Part shown: one piece after another, positions 8,245-16,636 of the stretch
How positions within the stretch are numbered: the first letter of the stretch is position 1
Layout of the letters: every line of letters starts with the position of its first letter
NCBI GenBank assembly: GCA_905199285.1
Contig: CAJKFZ010000031.1
Coordinates: 1-16,636, forward strand
DNA length: 16,636 bases
Reading direction: 5' to 3'
Source: an uncultured Ruminococcus sp.
GTDB lineage: Bacteria; Bacillota; Clostridia; Oscillospirales; Ruminococcaceae
Program-made: the position numbers and the translations under genes
Notes under the pieces: model-generated
Told to the model about the DNA's origin: nothing
Databases searched by the model: none
What the model saw: only the letters and a program-made list of their open reading frames with translations

Positions 8245-11200
8245 TGGGGCAAGGACAGAGAATGGTTTACTGAAAGCGACATTCTCCACAATTTCGCTGA
8301 AAAGAATTTTGAAATATCCTTTGCACTTGCAAATGCAGTATTTGAATATCTGGACGAAAAGCAGAATACTGAACGTGCAATTCCTGAACTTAATGCAGGT
8401 TGGTACAAGAAAACCGACTTTGTTCTTTCAGGTGTGCTGAATGGTGAAGATTTCAACTATGAGGGCAGATTCGATATTGGTGACGGAAAAGGCACAGGCG
8501 GCAGTATCATTGACCATATCAGTCAGTTTCAGACAGGCATTATCAATTCCGACAAATACCCGTTTGACAACAATGAAAGAAAAGCTGAAGCACAGGAAGC
8601 TATGTATACATTCATTCCGTTCCTTGAATCACATTCACAGCTTACTGACGAAGAAATGCAGATTTTATCCGATTTCAAGGCAGAATATCCTATCCGTACT
8701 GAGCCTGAAATTGAAAAGGCTCATGGCACATTCCGTATTATGCAGTTAAGTTATTCTGATGATGAACAGGAAAAGTATCATGGTATCAGATTTTTCTCAA
8801 AGGAATTCAATGGTAATCATGGTGTACAGCTTAATCATGATGATTACACACAAGTATATGAGGGTAATTTGAGCGAATATCCTGCCGACAGAATGCTTGA
8901 AAGCATTTATGAAAGAATGAATATCGGTGCAAAGCCTGACGGTTACACAGGTCACTCTCTTTCAATGTCTGATGTTATTGTCACAAATATTGACGGTGAG
9001 GAAAAGGCTTATTATTGTGATGATGTTGGCTTTACTGAAATGCTTGAGTTTTTTCGAGAAAAAGAGATTATTGCCGAAAAATCTCACATTGTTGAGGAAT
9101 TCAGAGCCGAAACAGAAAAGCATTTTAATGACATTAACGGCTATACTCCACAGGATATTGAAAATTCAGTAAGGAATTTTGTATTCTCATCACTTTATGA
9201 TAACGGTGTCAGCGGTGAAATCGGTGAGGTTATTGTATCAGGTTCACGTTGCAGAGGTCTTGAAAATGCTGATTCCGATATCGACGTTGTGGTTGAAATC
9301 AAGTGTTCTGATTTAAAGGAAGATGCTCTTTTCAATATTCTTCATGAAGAAGGAATGGATATTGACGGAATTACCATTGACATCAATCCTATCAGACCTG
9401 AAGAAACAGGCACACTTGAAACATATCTCCCGACAGTAGAATCATATCTTGCGGAAAAAGCAAATGAAAAGCCAATTGAAACCCTGCGTGATGCAGTTGA
9501 TATGTATTTCGGTACAGACTGCGAAAAGGCTGAAACTGAAAACGGCGAATGGCGTTTGCAGATTTATGATGGCACAATGGATAATCTGATGAAAACGGAT
9601 ATTGTAGGTGTGGTTTATCATAATGATGAGCCTGTCTGCGATATTCATAATCCGTCTGTTGACAGCTTCAAGATTCAGTCACGAAATGCTGATGGTGACA
9701 GGGCCGCAGAAGAAATTGCTAAAAGAATGCGTAAATGCAGACCTGACCAGTCAATTGAAGCAGTAAAATCCGTTCCTGATGTTAAACGAACAATTGATGA
9801 TATAAAGCCCGGTGACAAGTATCGTTACATAAATGAAGAATACACTGTAACTGACCAGAAAGGCATATATCCCGATGATGTGATTGTTTCCAAACAGGAA
9901 CGCTCATATATGCGTGACCACTGGGTTACATTTGAAACAACTTCAAATATTGACAAGTTTGAGCTTCACAACAAGGGTGTATTTCTTGGCAATGAGAACG
10001 ATATGCCCGATGCTGAACTTGAAAAAGCAAAGAATTACATCAATGAATTTTGTCAGTCTGAATACGGCACAAATGCTGATTTCAGCGATTTGTCTAAAAT
10101 TGACCTTGCATATACAACTGATGAGGAAAACGGACTTGAAATTCAAGTATCGGCTGACCTTGAACAGTATCGTTTAATATATGAGTATGACGGAAATGTT
10201 GTTCGTGAGGAGCAGTTTAACTCCCTTGAGGACATGAATAACAGCGTCCTGTTTGTGCTTGATTTCGGCGATTTAGTTGATATTTCAAATGAGGAAAAAG
10301 CTCCTGTAATTGCTGAATCAATTGGTGTTGAAGATGATTTCAGCGATATTGATACAGAGAAAATCAGAGAGAATCTTGAAAATACTGCACCTGCAGAATC
10401 TGCATTTGTACAGCAGGTTCAGGCAGATGTTGAGAGCCTTGATGAAGATGCTCCACTTTTTGCTGACAGTTCTGTTTATGAGGAAATGCCTTTTGAGAAG
10501 CCGAAAAAACAGCGTGAATCAAAGCCTGTTGAATTGAAACAGGCAGATATTAACGGCATTAACACTCTTGATGAGCTTAATAAGGAGCTGAAAAGAGGAA
10601 GTGGATTTGAAAACGGAAAATTCCGTATTCAAAAGTTTTATGAGGATAAAAAGCCGAATAATAAGGAATTCGTTGACTTTTTAAAGCATGAATATGGTAT
10701 CGGCGGACATTCTTCTGACGATCCGATTGCGTTTGTTGACCACGATTCTAAGGGTATTCAGTTCACACTCAATGACGAAAACGGCAGAATGAGTGATACA
10801 AAATTCACTTTCACATGGACAGAAGCTGCAAGAATGGCTTCTGTCCTGATTGAAAAGGGCGAATATCTCTCCGAAAAACAAGCTGAACAGTATATTGAAT
10901 GGAAAAATCCTGTTAAGGAAGAAATTTCTGATATTATCCTTGATGATGTAATTGAAGAAACTATTGCTGATATACAGGAAGAATCAGTTGAAAAGCCTGA
11001 AACTGTAAAGGCTGATAAACCTGTTCCGACGGAAAAATCCGATAAGACCGATAATTTCGTTATTACAGATGATTCTCTCGGTGAGGGCGGTGCTAAAACA
11101 AAATTCAAGAATAATATTTCAGCCATTGAAACGCTGAAAACTCTTGAAAGTGAAAATCGTCCTGCAACAAAGGAAGAAATGGAAACTCTTTCAAAGTATG

Positions 11201-12684
11201 TAGGATGGGGCGGCATTCCACAGGCTTTTGATAAAGAAAATTCTGCTTGGAGCAATGAATATGCACAGCTTAAAGAATTACTCTCACCACAGGAATACAG
11301 ACAGGCTAATGCTTATGTGCTTGATGCCTTCTACACAAGTCCTGTTGTTATCGACGGCATTTATGAAGCACTTGAAAATTTCGGATTTAAAGGCGGAAAT
11401 GTGCTTGAACCTGCAATGGGTGTCGGAATTTTCTTTGGAAGAATGCCTGAAGAAATCAGAGATGAATCAAAACTCTATGGTATTGAGCTTGACAGTATTT
11501 CGGGCAGAATTGCTCAGAAACTCTATCCCGATGCAGATATTGCAATACAGGGGGTTGAGAAAAACAACTTCCAGAATGGTTGTTTTGATGTTGCTGTCGG
11601 TAATGTTCCTTTTGGTGAGCTGCCCTTTAAAGATGAAAAACATCACACAACAAAATTACACGATTATTTCTTCGCTGAAACGCTTGACAAAGTTAAAAAC
11701 GGTGGTATCGTTGCATTTGTAACACCGGCAGGAACACTTGACAAGAGAGATGAAAGCACTCGTCAGATATTAGCTGATAAGGCTGAACTTATCGGTGCAA
11801 TTCGTCTGCCCGGTGGCCAAAATGGTGCTTTCAAGGATAATGCAGGAACAGAAGTAACAACAGATATTATTTTCCTCCAAAAACATGAAGGAAAATCTGT
11901 TGTTGAAATGTCGGATATTCCTGACTGGGTACATATCGGTGAAACAGCTGAGGGACTTCCTATCAACAAATACTTTGAAAACAATCCTGACATGGTGCTT
12001 GGAGAAGTTGTCGAGGGCAACAAGCTCTACGGTACAGGCACTATGGTTGTGGCTGATGATAATTTTGACCTGAAATCAGCACTTTCCGAAGCTGTATCAA
12101 AGCTCACAGCAACTATTTCAGATGAGAAAACAAGAGATGTATATGCAAAATCCGTTGAAGGACTTGATGTAAAAATTCCATCAAATCTTCGTAATTACAG
12201 CTTTTTTGAACAGGATAATAATATCTTTTTCAAGAAAAATGGTGTTTCATGTTTCAAGGTTTATGACAAGGACAGCAATCAGTTTGAAAGAGCCAAGGCA
12301 TTTATTGAGCTTCGTGATACAACAAGAGATTTGCTTGAAGCACAGGAGCTTGATAAGCCTGACAGCGTAATCAAGGATTTACAGGCGAAGCTGAATACTG
12401 TTTATGATGATTTTTACGCAAAATACGGACTTATTCACAGCCAGAGCAACAAGAGATATTTCTCTGATGATGTATCATTCAATCTTGTTGCAGGTCTTGA
12501 GAAGAAGTTTGATAAAAACAAACTTGAAGAAAAGTCTGATATATTCACAAAGCATACAATTCAGCCGCCAAAGGCTGTTGAACACGCTGAAGAAGTAGCA
12601 GAATATGATTCTGATTTCAATATTAATGTTAATGCACTTAAATCTGCAATGCCTGAGCCTTTAAAGGCTCAGGCATTGATGTAA
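8245..12684 (+). pseudogene. Giant gene segment 2: YodL-like, nucleotidyltransferase and methyltransferase domains
   Basis: The frame is open from after TAA 8242-8244 to TAA 12682-12684; no good start codon lies near its beginning. In order: WGKDREWFTESD to YEGRFDIGDGKGTGG (about 8245-8700), recalled from large-polyvalent-protein domains; a YodL-like domain (8737-9060; GHSLSMSDVIV and AYYCDDVGFTEM); a nucleotidyltransferase motif GSRCRGLENADSDIDVVVE (from 9241) with the GS...DxD metal site; small domains (9475-10900), including EFVDFLKHEYGIGGHS; then a class I adenine methyltransferase (about 11050-11900) with YVGWGGIPQAFD, SAM motif LEPAMGVGIFFG (11404) and catalytic GNVPFG (11599), a variant of NPPF usual in this family. 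Domain names are from memory, not searched. The segment ends where a -1 shift is needed. Confidence 0.8.
12647..12678. repeat. Perfect 32-bp palindrome at a frameshift site
   Basis: The left arm CAATGCCTGAGCCTTT (12647-12662) is exactly mirrored by its reverse complement at 12663-12678, with no spacer. It sits inside coding sequence exactly where the methyltransferase-helicase frame shifts by -1. Adding one T within GGCTCAGG (near 12669) would restore the frame as LKASGIDVKIGATW, close to the family's usual sequence, and would make the palindrome imperfect. Confidence 0.9.
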
Positions 12685-14210
12685 AAATCGGTGCAACATG
12701 GATTGATAAGAAATTTTATGATCAGTTTATGTATGAAACATTCCAGACACCACGCAACAAGAGAAATGACATTAATCATTTCTCTTGGCAAAAACATAAG
12801 GTTATTGAAACTGAATACTCTGAAGACGCAGGTTCTTGGCATATTAATAACAAGAATCAGGACAGGTCTGTTATTACAACTCAGCAGTATGGTTCAAGAC
12901 ATATGAATGCTTATGAAATCATGGAGCATCTTCTTAACTTGAAAGAGCCTAAAGTCTATAAGACGATTGAAGTTCTCGACGGTATGGGAGATACAAAGGA
13001 AAAGCGTGTTGTTGATATTGATGCGACAAGAATTGTTCAGAAAAAGGCTGATAAATTGAAAGCTGATTTTAAAAACTGGATTTTCAAGGACAGCGAAAGA
13101 AGAGAAAAAATTGTCAACAAATACAATGAGCTATTCAATTCTGTTAAGCCTCGTGAATACGACGGTTCTAATCTTACTTTTCCTATGATGAATGCTGAAA
13201 TCAAGCTCCATGACCATCAGAAAAATGCTATTGCACACGCTATGTTTGGCGGTAATACGTTGTTTGCTCACTGTGTTGGTGCAGGAAAGACGTTTGAAAT
13301 GATTGCTACAGCAATGGAAAGTAAAAGACTTGGTCTTTGTACAAAATCTATGTTTGCAGTTCCAAATCACCTTATAGAACAGATTGGTGATGATTTCCAG
13401 AAGCTCTATCCGTCTGCAAATATTCTTGTTGCAACAAAAAAGGATTTTCAGAAAGAAAACCGTCAGCAGCTGTTTGCTAAAATTGCAACAGGAAATTTTG
13501 ATGCGGTTATCATCGGGCATTCACAGCTTGGTATGATTCCTATTTCTAAGGAAAGACAGGAAAATATGATTCAGTCACAGATAAATGACATTATTTCAGG
13601 AATTGAGGAGCTTAAAAAATCAGAGGGTTCAAAATTCCAGATTAAAGCTATGGAGTGTACAAAAAAGTCCCTTGAAAAGAATCTTGATAAGCTTCAGAAG
13701 AATCATGATGATACTGTAACCTTTGAGCAGCTTGGAATAGATAAGCTGTTCGTTGATGAGGCACATGAATTCAAGAATCTTTTCACACCGACAAAAATGA
13801 CCAATATTTCGGGTATTTCCAACTCTGCTTCTCAGAAAGCTCTCGACCTCTTTATGAAATGTCAGTACCTTGATGAGAAAACTTGTGGAAAGGGCGTATG
13901 TTTTGCAACAGGAACGCCGTTGAGCAATTCAGTAACAGAATTACACACTATGATGCGTTATCTTGAATATGATTTTCTTAAAGATCATGGCTTACAGCAT
14001 TTCGATAACTGGGTTACGGTTTTCGGTGAGCAAAAAACTGACTGGGAGTTAGCTCCTGCTGGTAACAAATTCAAAGAACGTACCCGTATAGCAAATTATA
14101 ACGGTATGCCTGAATTGATGAGTATGTTCAAGCAGATAGCTGATATTCGTACAGCAGATACTTTGAATCTTGATGTTCCTGATTGCGACTACAAAATTGT
14201 AAATGTTTAA
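12657..14210 (+). pseudogene. Giant gene segment 3: helicase N-terminal (ATPase) lobe
   Basis: Frame continues from GIDVKIGATWIDKKFYDQFM (from 12672) to TAA 14208-14210. SNF2-like ATPase motifs are intact: LHDHQKNAIAHAMFGG (Q-like motif, about 13207), Walker A CVGAGKTFEM (about 13271), Walker B VDEAHEF (13752), and motif III ATGTPLSNS (about 13905). This lobe binds and hydrolyses ATP to move along DNA; in relatives it is fused to the methyltransferase domain. The first ATG in this frame is 12729, without a clear ribosome binding site. After the TAA the frame goes on with ATDFQKQLVEELADRA, a continuation seen in relatives as I recall them. Confidence 0.85.
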
Positions 14211-15428
14211 GCAACAGACTTTCAGAAACAGCTTGTTGAGGAACTTGCAGACAGAGCTGACGCTATCAATGCAGGAAATGTTGATCCATCAATCGACAAT
14301 ATGCTTAAAATAACCTCAGACGGAAGAAAGCTCGGTCTTGATTCACGTCTGATTGATCCGTCCTTGGAAGATAATTCAGAAACAAAGCTGAATAAGTGTG
14401 TTGAGAATGTTGCTCGTATTCATAATGAAACAGCAGAAGATAAGCTGACACAGATTATTTTCTGTGATCTCGGTGTACCTCATAAAAGCAATGCTAATGC
14501 TGAAGAACCTGACAAAGACGGAGAAGATGACAGTAAATCGTCAGCAGAGCGTGATTCTCTTGAAGAAGAATGCGATTTTTGTGTATACGATGATATACGC
14601 AGTAAGTTAATTGAACGTGGTATTCCTGCAAGTGAAATTGCATATATCCATGATGCAAAAACTGAAAAGCAGAAATCTGAGCTGTTTGATAAGGTTCGTT
14701 CAGGAGAAGTGAGAGTATTGCTCGGTTCAACAGCAAAAATGGGAACAGGAACTAACGTCCAGAAGAAGCTGATTGCCGTCCATGACCTCGATATACCATG
14801 GCGACCAGCAGACCTTGAACAACGTGCAGGAAGAATCATCAGACAGGGTAACGAAAACAAGAATGTTGAGATATATCGCTATGTTACAAAAGGTACGTTT
14901 GATGCTTATTCGTATCAGACTTTAGAGAATAAGCAGAAGTTTATTTCTCAGATTATGACCTCAAAGGAACCGGCGAGAAAATGTGAAGATGTCGATCAAC
15001 AGGCACTTACTTATTCCGAAATCAAGGCACTTTGTACCGGTGATGAACGCATTAAGGAGAAACTTATGCTTGATAATGATGTTAAGGAGCTGAGAGTATT
15101 GGCAAGTGAACATCAGAACACCATTTATGAAATGGAAGATAAAATCAATCATTTTCCTGAAAAAGAATCCAGATTGACAACTGCACTTGATAATCTTCGT
15201 GCTGACAGAAATCATCTGCGTACACTTCCGATTGATGAGGAAACAAAGATACCTGTTTTTAAAATTACTATCGGTGAAACAGAATATACTGACAAAAAAG
15301 AAGCAGCAAAAGCATTTGAAGATGCGGTTCTTGCTATTTCAAAGGCTGATACACCTGTTAAAATCGGAGAATTTCAGGGGGGCCTTTATCTGTTACAATG
15401 CACAGTCCGGCTATGGGCGGTGGTATGA
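14211..15428 (+). pseudogene. Giant gene segment 4: helicase C-terminal lobe
   Basis: Same frame as segment 3, resuming straight after TAA 14208-14210. It holds SDGRKLGLDSRLIDP, an acidic insert (EEPDKDGEDDSKSSAERD, about 14503-14556), LLGSTAKMGTGTNVQKK (about 14719) and motif VI QRAGRIIRQGN with the arginine finger (about 14819), then a helical region. Correct coding stops at CAG GGG GGC (15375-15383); beyond it this frame gives unrelated residues (LYLLQCTVRLWAVV) to TGA 15426-15428. Confidence 0.85.
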
Positions 15429-15733
15429 GTGCAACAATGAATGGTGCATATCCTCATACTACAAAGCTAATTGAGAGTTTTTCTCATAATATTCGCCGAC
15501 TTGAAGGCAGTCTTTACAATATTGACCGAAAGATTGATGAAGTAAACACAAGCCTTGCAAAGCTCAGAGTTGACCATACCGAAGCTCAGAAGATTGTATC
15601 AGAGCCGTTTTCTCAGGCTGATGAACTTGCAACAAAAGAATCTCGTCTTAAAACTCTTACAGAGGAATTAAATCAGGCCGCAATCGAAGCAAAGAAAAAT
15701 GCTCCGAAAAAAAGAAAAAACCTGCTATTTTGA
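15378..15733 (+). pseudogene. Giant gene segment 5: C-terminal coiled-coil region
   Basis: A -1 shift at the six-G run (15377-15382) leads into PLSVTMHSPAMGGGMSATMN, followed by LIESFSHNIRRLEGSLYNID, a helical stretch typical of the C-terminus of these helicases (paired helices with conserved LxxKxxRLxxL-type spacing). It ends in a basic run at the A7-G-A6 tract (15707-15720). From there this frame goes wrong and hits TGA 15731-15733. Confidence 0.75.
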
Positions 15734-15830
15734 GAGAGCAAAGCTCAAAAAAGAAGCTGCAAAAATTGCCAAACGCAGTTCTGCTGAGAAAAATCAGAAG
15801 TCCAAAGCTAAGGATACGGGAATAGAATAA
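15717..15830 (+). pseudogene. Giant gene segment 6: basic C-terminal tail
   Basis: A +1 shift at the A-runs gives TCYFERAKLKKEAAKIAKRS, then SAEKNQKSKAKDTGIE and TAA 15828-15830. CYFERAK matches, from memory, the usual end of this protein family, and the lysine-rich end resembles the tail of the coiled-coil gene (QAKSKNQGLEQ). This identifies the true end of the giant gene. Confidence 0.75.
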
Positions 15831-15838
15831 TGTTAAAC

Positions 15839-15870
15839 AGCCGAATGTGATTAATGGATTACATTCGGCT
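15839..15870 (+). terminator. Hairpin after the operon, possible terminator
   Basis: AGCCGAATGT (15839-15848) and ACATTCGGCT (15861-15870) form a perfect 10-bp stem, extendable by a G-T and an A-T pair, 8 bases after the giant gene's stop. No run of T follows on either strand, so it is not a classical intrinsic terminator. Position makes it the likely end of the operon. Confidence 0.4.
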
Positions 15871-15935
15871 GGAGTCTGAATATCTAACCGTGTAAATGCC
15901 AATAATAGCCACAAAAGAAAGTGGAGGGTATTGGT

Positions 15936-16115
15936 ATGAAAAACAGGAATCATGGATTAAGCGAAAAGGAAATGGAACTGGTAAAGTATCTGATGGCAGA
16001 CTGCCAGAGCACAGGGGATATTCAGAACAAACTGAAGCGTCTGTTTGCCGTTGCATTCAGGGCAGATGTTGTTTTTCATTTAAAATTACCGAACAAATGT
16101 ATTTATACTTCATAA
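15936..16115 (+). pseudogene. Truncated IS256-family transposase, N-terminal remnant
   Basis: ATG 15936 has GGAGGG (15923-15928) 7 bases upstream. The first residues (GLSEKEMELVKYLMADCQST, then GDIQNKLKRLFA) match the N-terminus of IS256-family (mutator-type) transposases, which would normally continue GTIEQMLEAEMDEHLGY. Here the match ends near 16055 and becomes unrelated residues ending at TAA 16113-16115, so about 85% of the gene, including the DDE catalytic domain, is missing. The region from about 15871 (TCTGAATATC then CCGTGTAAAT) may be the left end of the insertion sequence. The join at about 16055 marks a deletion or recombination breakpoint. The gene overlaps the convergent 72-aa gene by 13 bases. 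Confidence 0.65.
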
Positions 16116-16321
16116 GAAAGATTATCATTGCTTATAGAAAGATATTTTTCTATAACAGTCTTGACATCATATGAATTTTCCATTGAATTAATTACTTTGT
16201 CAAGCAATTCAAAATTCATTGGATAGAATATGGTGTCTATATCGTATTCGCCGTCATCATACTGATATGTATTAAGCAATGCTTCAATAGTACTTATTTT
16301 TCCGTTGATTATAATATTCAT
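16103..16321 (-). CDS. Hypothetical protein downstream of mrr, 72 aa
   Basis: Begins MNIIINGKISTIEALLNTYQ and is acidic (YDDGEYDIDTIFYP); mixed strand and helix, no membrane segment. AAGGAG (minus strand, 16336-16331) is 9 bases before the ATG and overlaps the stop region of the upstream Mrr gene, so the two are coupled. I do not recognise a family. Being small, acidic and coupled to a nuclease, it might be a partner or regulator, but that is only inference. Confidence 0.65.
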   Translation of the reverse strand: MNIIINGKISTIEALLNTYQYDDGEYDIDTIFYPMNFELLDKVINSMENSYDVKTVIEKYLSISNDNLSYEV

Positions 16322-16335
16322 AGAATTTTTCTCCT

Positions 16336-16636
16336 TTATTTGAAGTAATCTTCATCTAATTGATATATGGAATAGGTTTTTTTATTTGTTACACCTATAC
16401 TATGAATAAGCATCAAATCAGCTAATTTCGAACCATCTATTAATTGAATATTTTTAAAAGCCTTCTCAGCTTCTTTACGGGCTTCTTTAGTGTATGATGA
16501 TGTAGTAATAAATACACCTTTGTTATTTTTACCCATAGCACCAATAAATTTTTGTATCTCTGGTGCTGATACTTTATTCGACCTTTTATATCTTTTAGCT
16601 TGTATATATATTTTATCTAATCCTAATTTATCCTCT
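16336..16636 (-). CDS. Mrr-family restriction endonuclease, C-terminal part (5' end beyond window)
   Basis: The minus-strand frame is open from the window edge to TAA at 16338-16336, about 99 residues. It reads EDKLGLDKIYIQAKRYKRSN, then PEIQKFIGAMGKNNKGVFIT and ELID-like IQLIDGSKLADLM. This is the catalytic core of Mrr-type nucleases: a D upstream and the QAK motif of the PD-(D/E)xK fold, followed by the conserved KGVFITTS strand. Mrr enzymes cut modified DNA, often as stand-alone defence. The in-frame ATG at 16536 is internal and not the start. The N-terminal DNA-recognition domain lies outside the window. Confidence 0.85.
   Translation of the reverse strand, partial: EDKLGLDKIYIQAKRYKRSNKVSAPEIQKFIGAMGKNNKGVFITTSSYTKEARKEAEKAFKNIQLIDGSKLADLMLIHSIGVTNKKTYSIYQLDEDYFK

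Larger units (their letters stand above)
6271..15830 (+). pseudogene. Giant polyvalent methyltransferase-helicase gene, six lesions
   Basis: One ancestral reading frame, about 3187 codons when repaired, covering more than half the window. The start ATG 6271 has GAGGTGA at 6260-6266; the end is TAA 15828-15830. Order: three small N-terminal modules (residues 1-250), helical region (250-650), a region resembling large-polyvalent-protein domains, YodL-like domain, nucleotidyltransferase motif, further small domains, N6-adenine methyltransferase domain, SNF2-type helicase lobes and a basic C-terminus. Such proteins occur on conjugative elements and phages and are thought to protect or process incoming DNA, but exact roles are largely unproven. 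Lesions: TAA 8224-8226, TAA 8242-8244, -1 shift near 12669, TAA 14208-14210, -1 shift at G-run 15377-15382, +1 shift at A-runs 15707-15720. Conserved motifs continue on both sides of the later breaks. Confidence 0.85.

Noticed and set aside
10758..11255. Minus-strand 165-codon open frame
   Set aside because: Serine-rich shadow of the acidic coding strand of the methyltransferase region; no start signal or motif.
15707..15733. A-AAA-AAC slippery heptamer as a programmed -1 site
   Set aside because: A -1 shift there gives PAILREQSS, not the family-like CYFERAK, which needs +1. The heptamer arises from the A-run by chance.
626..15830. Altered genetic code or general stop-codon readthrough
   Set aside because: TGA, TAG and TAA all interrupt genes, while TAA and TGA also end intact genes nearby, and frameshifts occur too. 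No single reassignment explains this.
16133..16155. TATAGAAA/TTTCTATA hairpin
   Set aside because: Lies within the 72-aa coding sequence, is AT-only apart from two pairs, and has no terminator context.
1..16636. tRNA, rRNA or CRISPR arrays
   Set aside because: No cloverleaf, rRNA-like stretch or regularly spaced repeats were seen on either strand.

Overview
The window looks like part of an integrative/conjugative-type element in a low-to-mid GC Firmicute, probably a gut Clostridia relative of Ruminococcus. This is inferred from AT-rich coding, strong AGGAGG-type ribosome binding sites, a consensus TTGACA-N17-TATAAT promoter, and the gene set: topoisomerase III, SSB, and a giant 'polyvalent' methyltransferase-helicase protein of the kind carried by conjugative elements of this group. 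Species is not resolved.

Layout. At the left edge, on the minus strand, is a RelB/DinJ-type antitoxin (220-516) followed by a PIN-family toxin cut by the window edge (1-217). They share one promoter (568-596) with an inverted-repeat operator over its start site. Reading right from 626 is one long plus-strand operon: topB (626-2638), two small unknown genes (2642-2986, 2987-3154), a third unknown gene (3151-3678), a 27-aa membrane peptide (3681-3764), a coiled-coil protein with C-terminal repeats (3775-5805), ssb (5819-6271), and one giant gene (6271-15830). Repaired, the giant gene would encode about 3186 residues: N-terminal repeats, a YodL-like domain, a nucleotidyltransferase motif, an adenine-methyltransferase domain and a two-lobed SNF2-type helicase. 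A hairpin (15839-15870) and a truncated IS256-family transposase (15936-16115) follow. The right edge, minus strand, holds the C-terminal catalytic part of an Mrr-family restriction endonuclease and a 72-aa partner gene.

The main observation is that the operon is riddled with lesions. I count six in-frame stops (TGA 1127 and 3553, TAG 5407, TAA 8224, 8242 and 14208) and four frameshifts (near 6199, 12669, 15380 and 15715). In most cases recognisable protein sequence continues directly after the lesion. All three stop codons are involved, and each also ends intact genes here, so a changed genetic code does not explain it. Decay of a defunct element, or a poor-quality assembly, fits best. One frameshift lies inside a perfect 32-bp palindrome and looks like a quasipalindrome corrected by template switching.

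A second theme is a short helix-strand-strand-helix module that appears to recur in three operon genes (about seven copies), which may be an undescribed repeat family. As a working unit, topB, ssb and the methyltransferase-helicase would handle the element's DNA during transfer or replication, and the toxin-antitoxin and Mrr genes are accessory stability or defence functions at its flanks. These roles are inferred from protein families.
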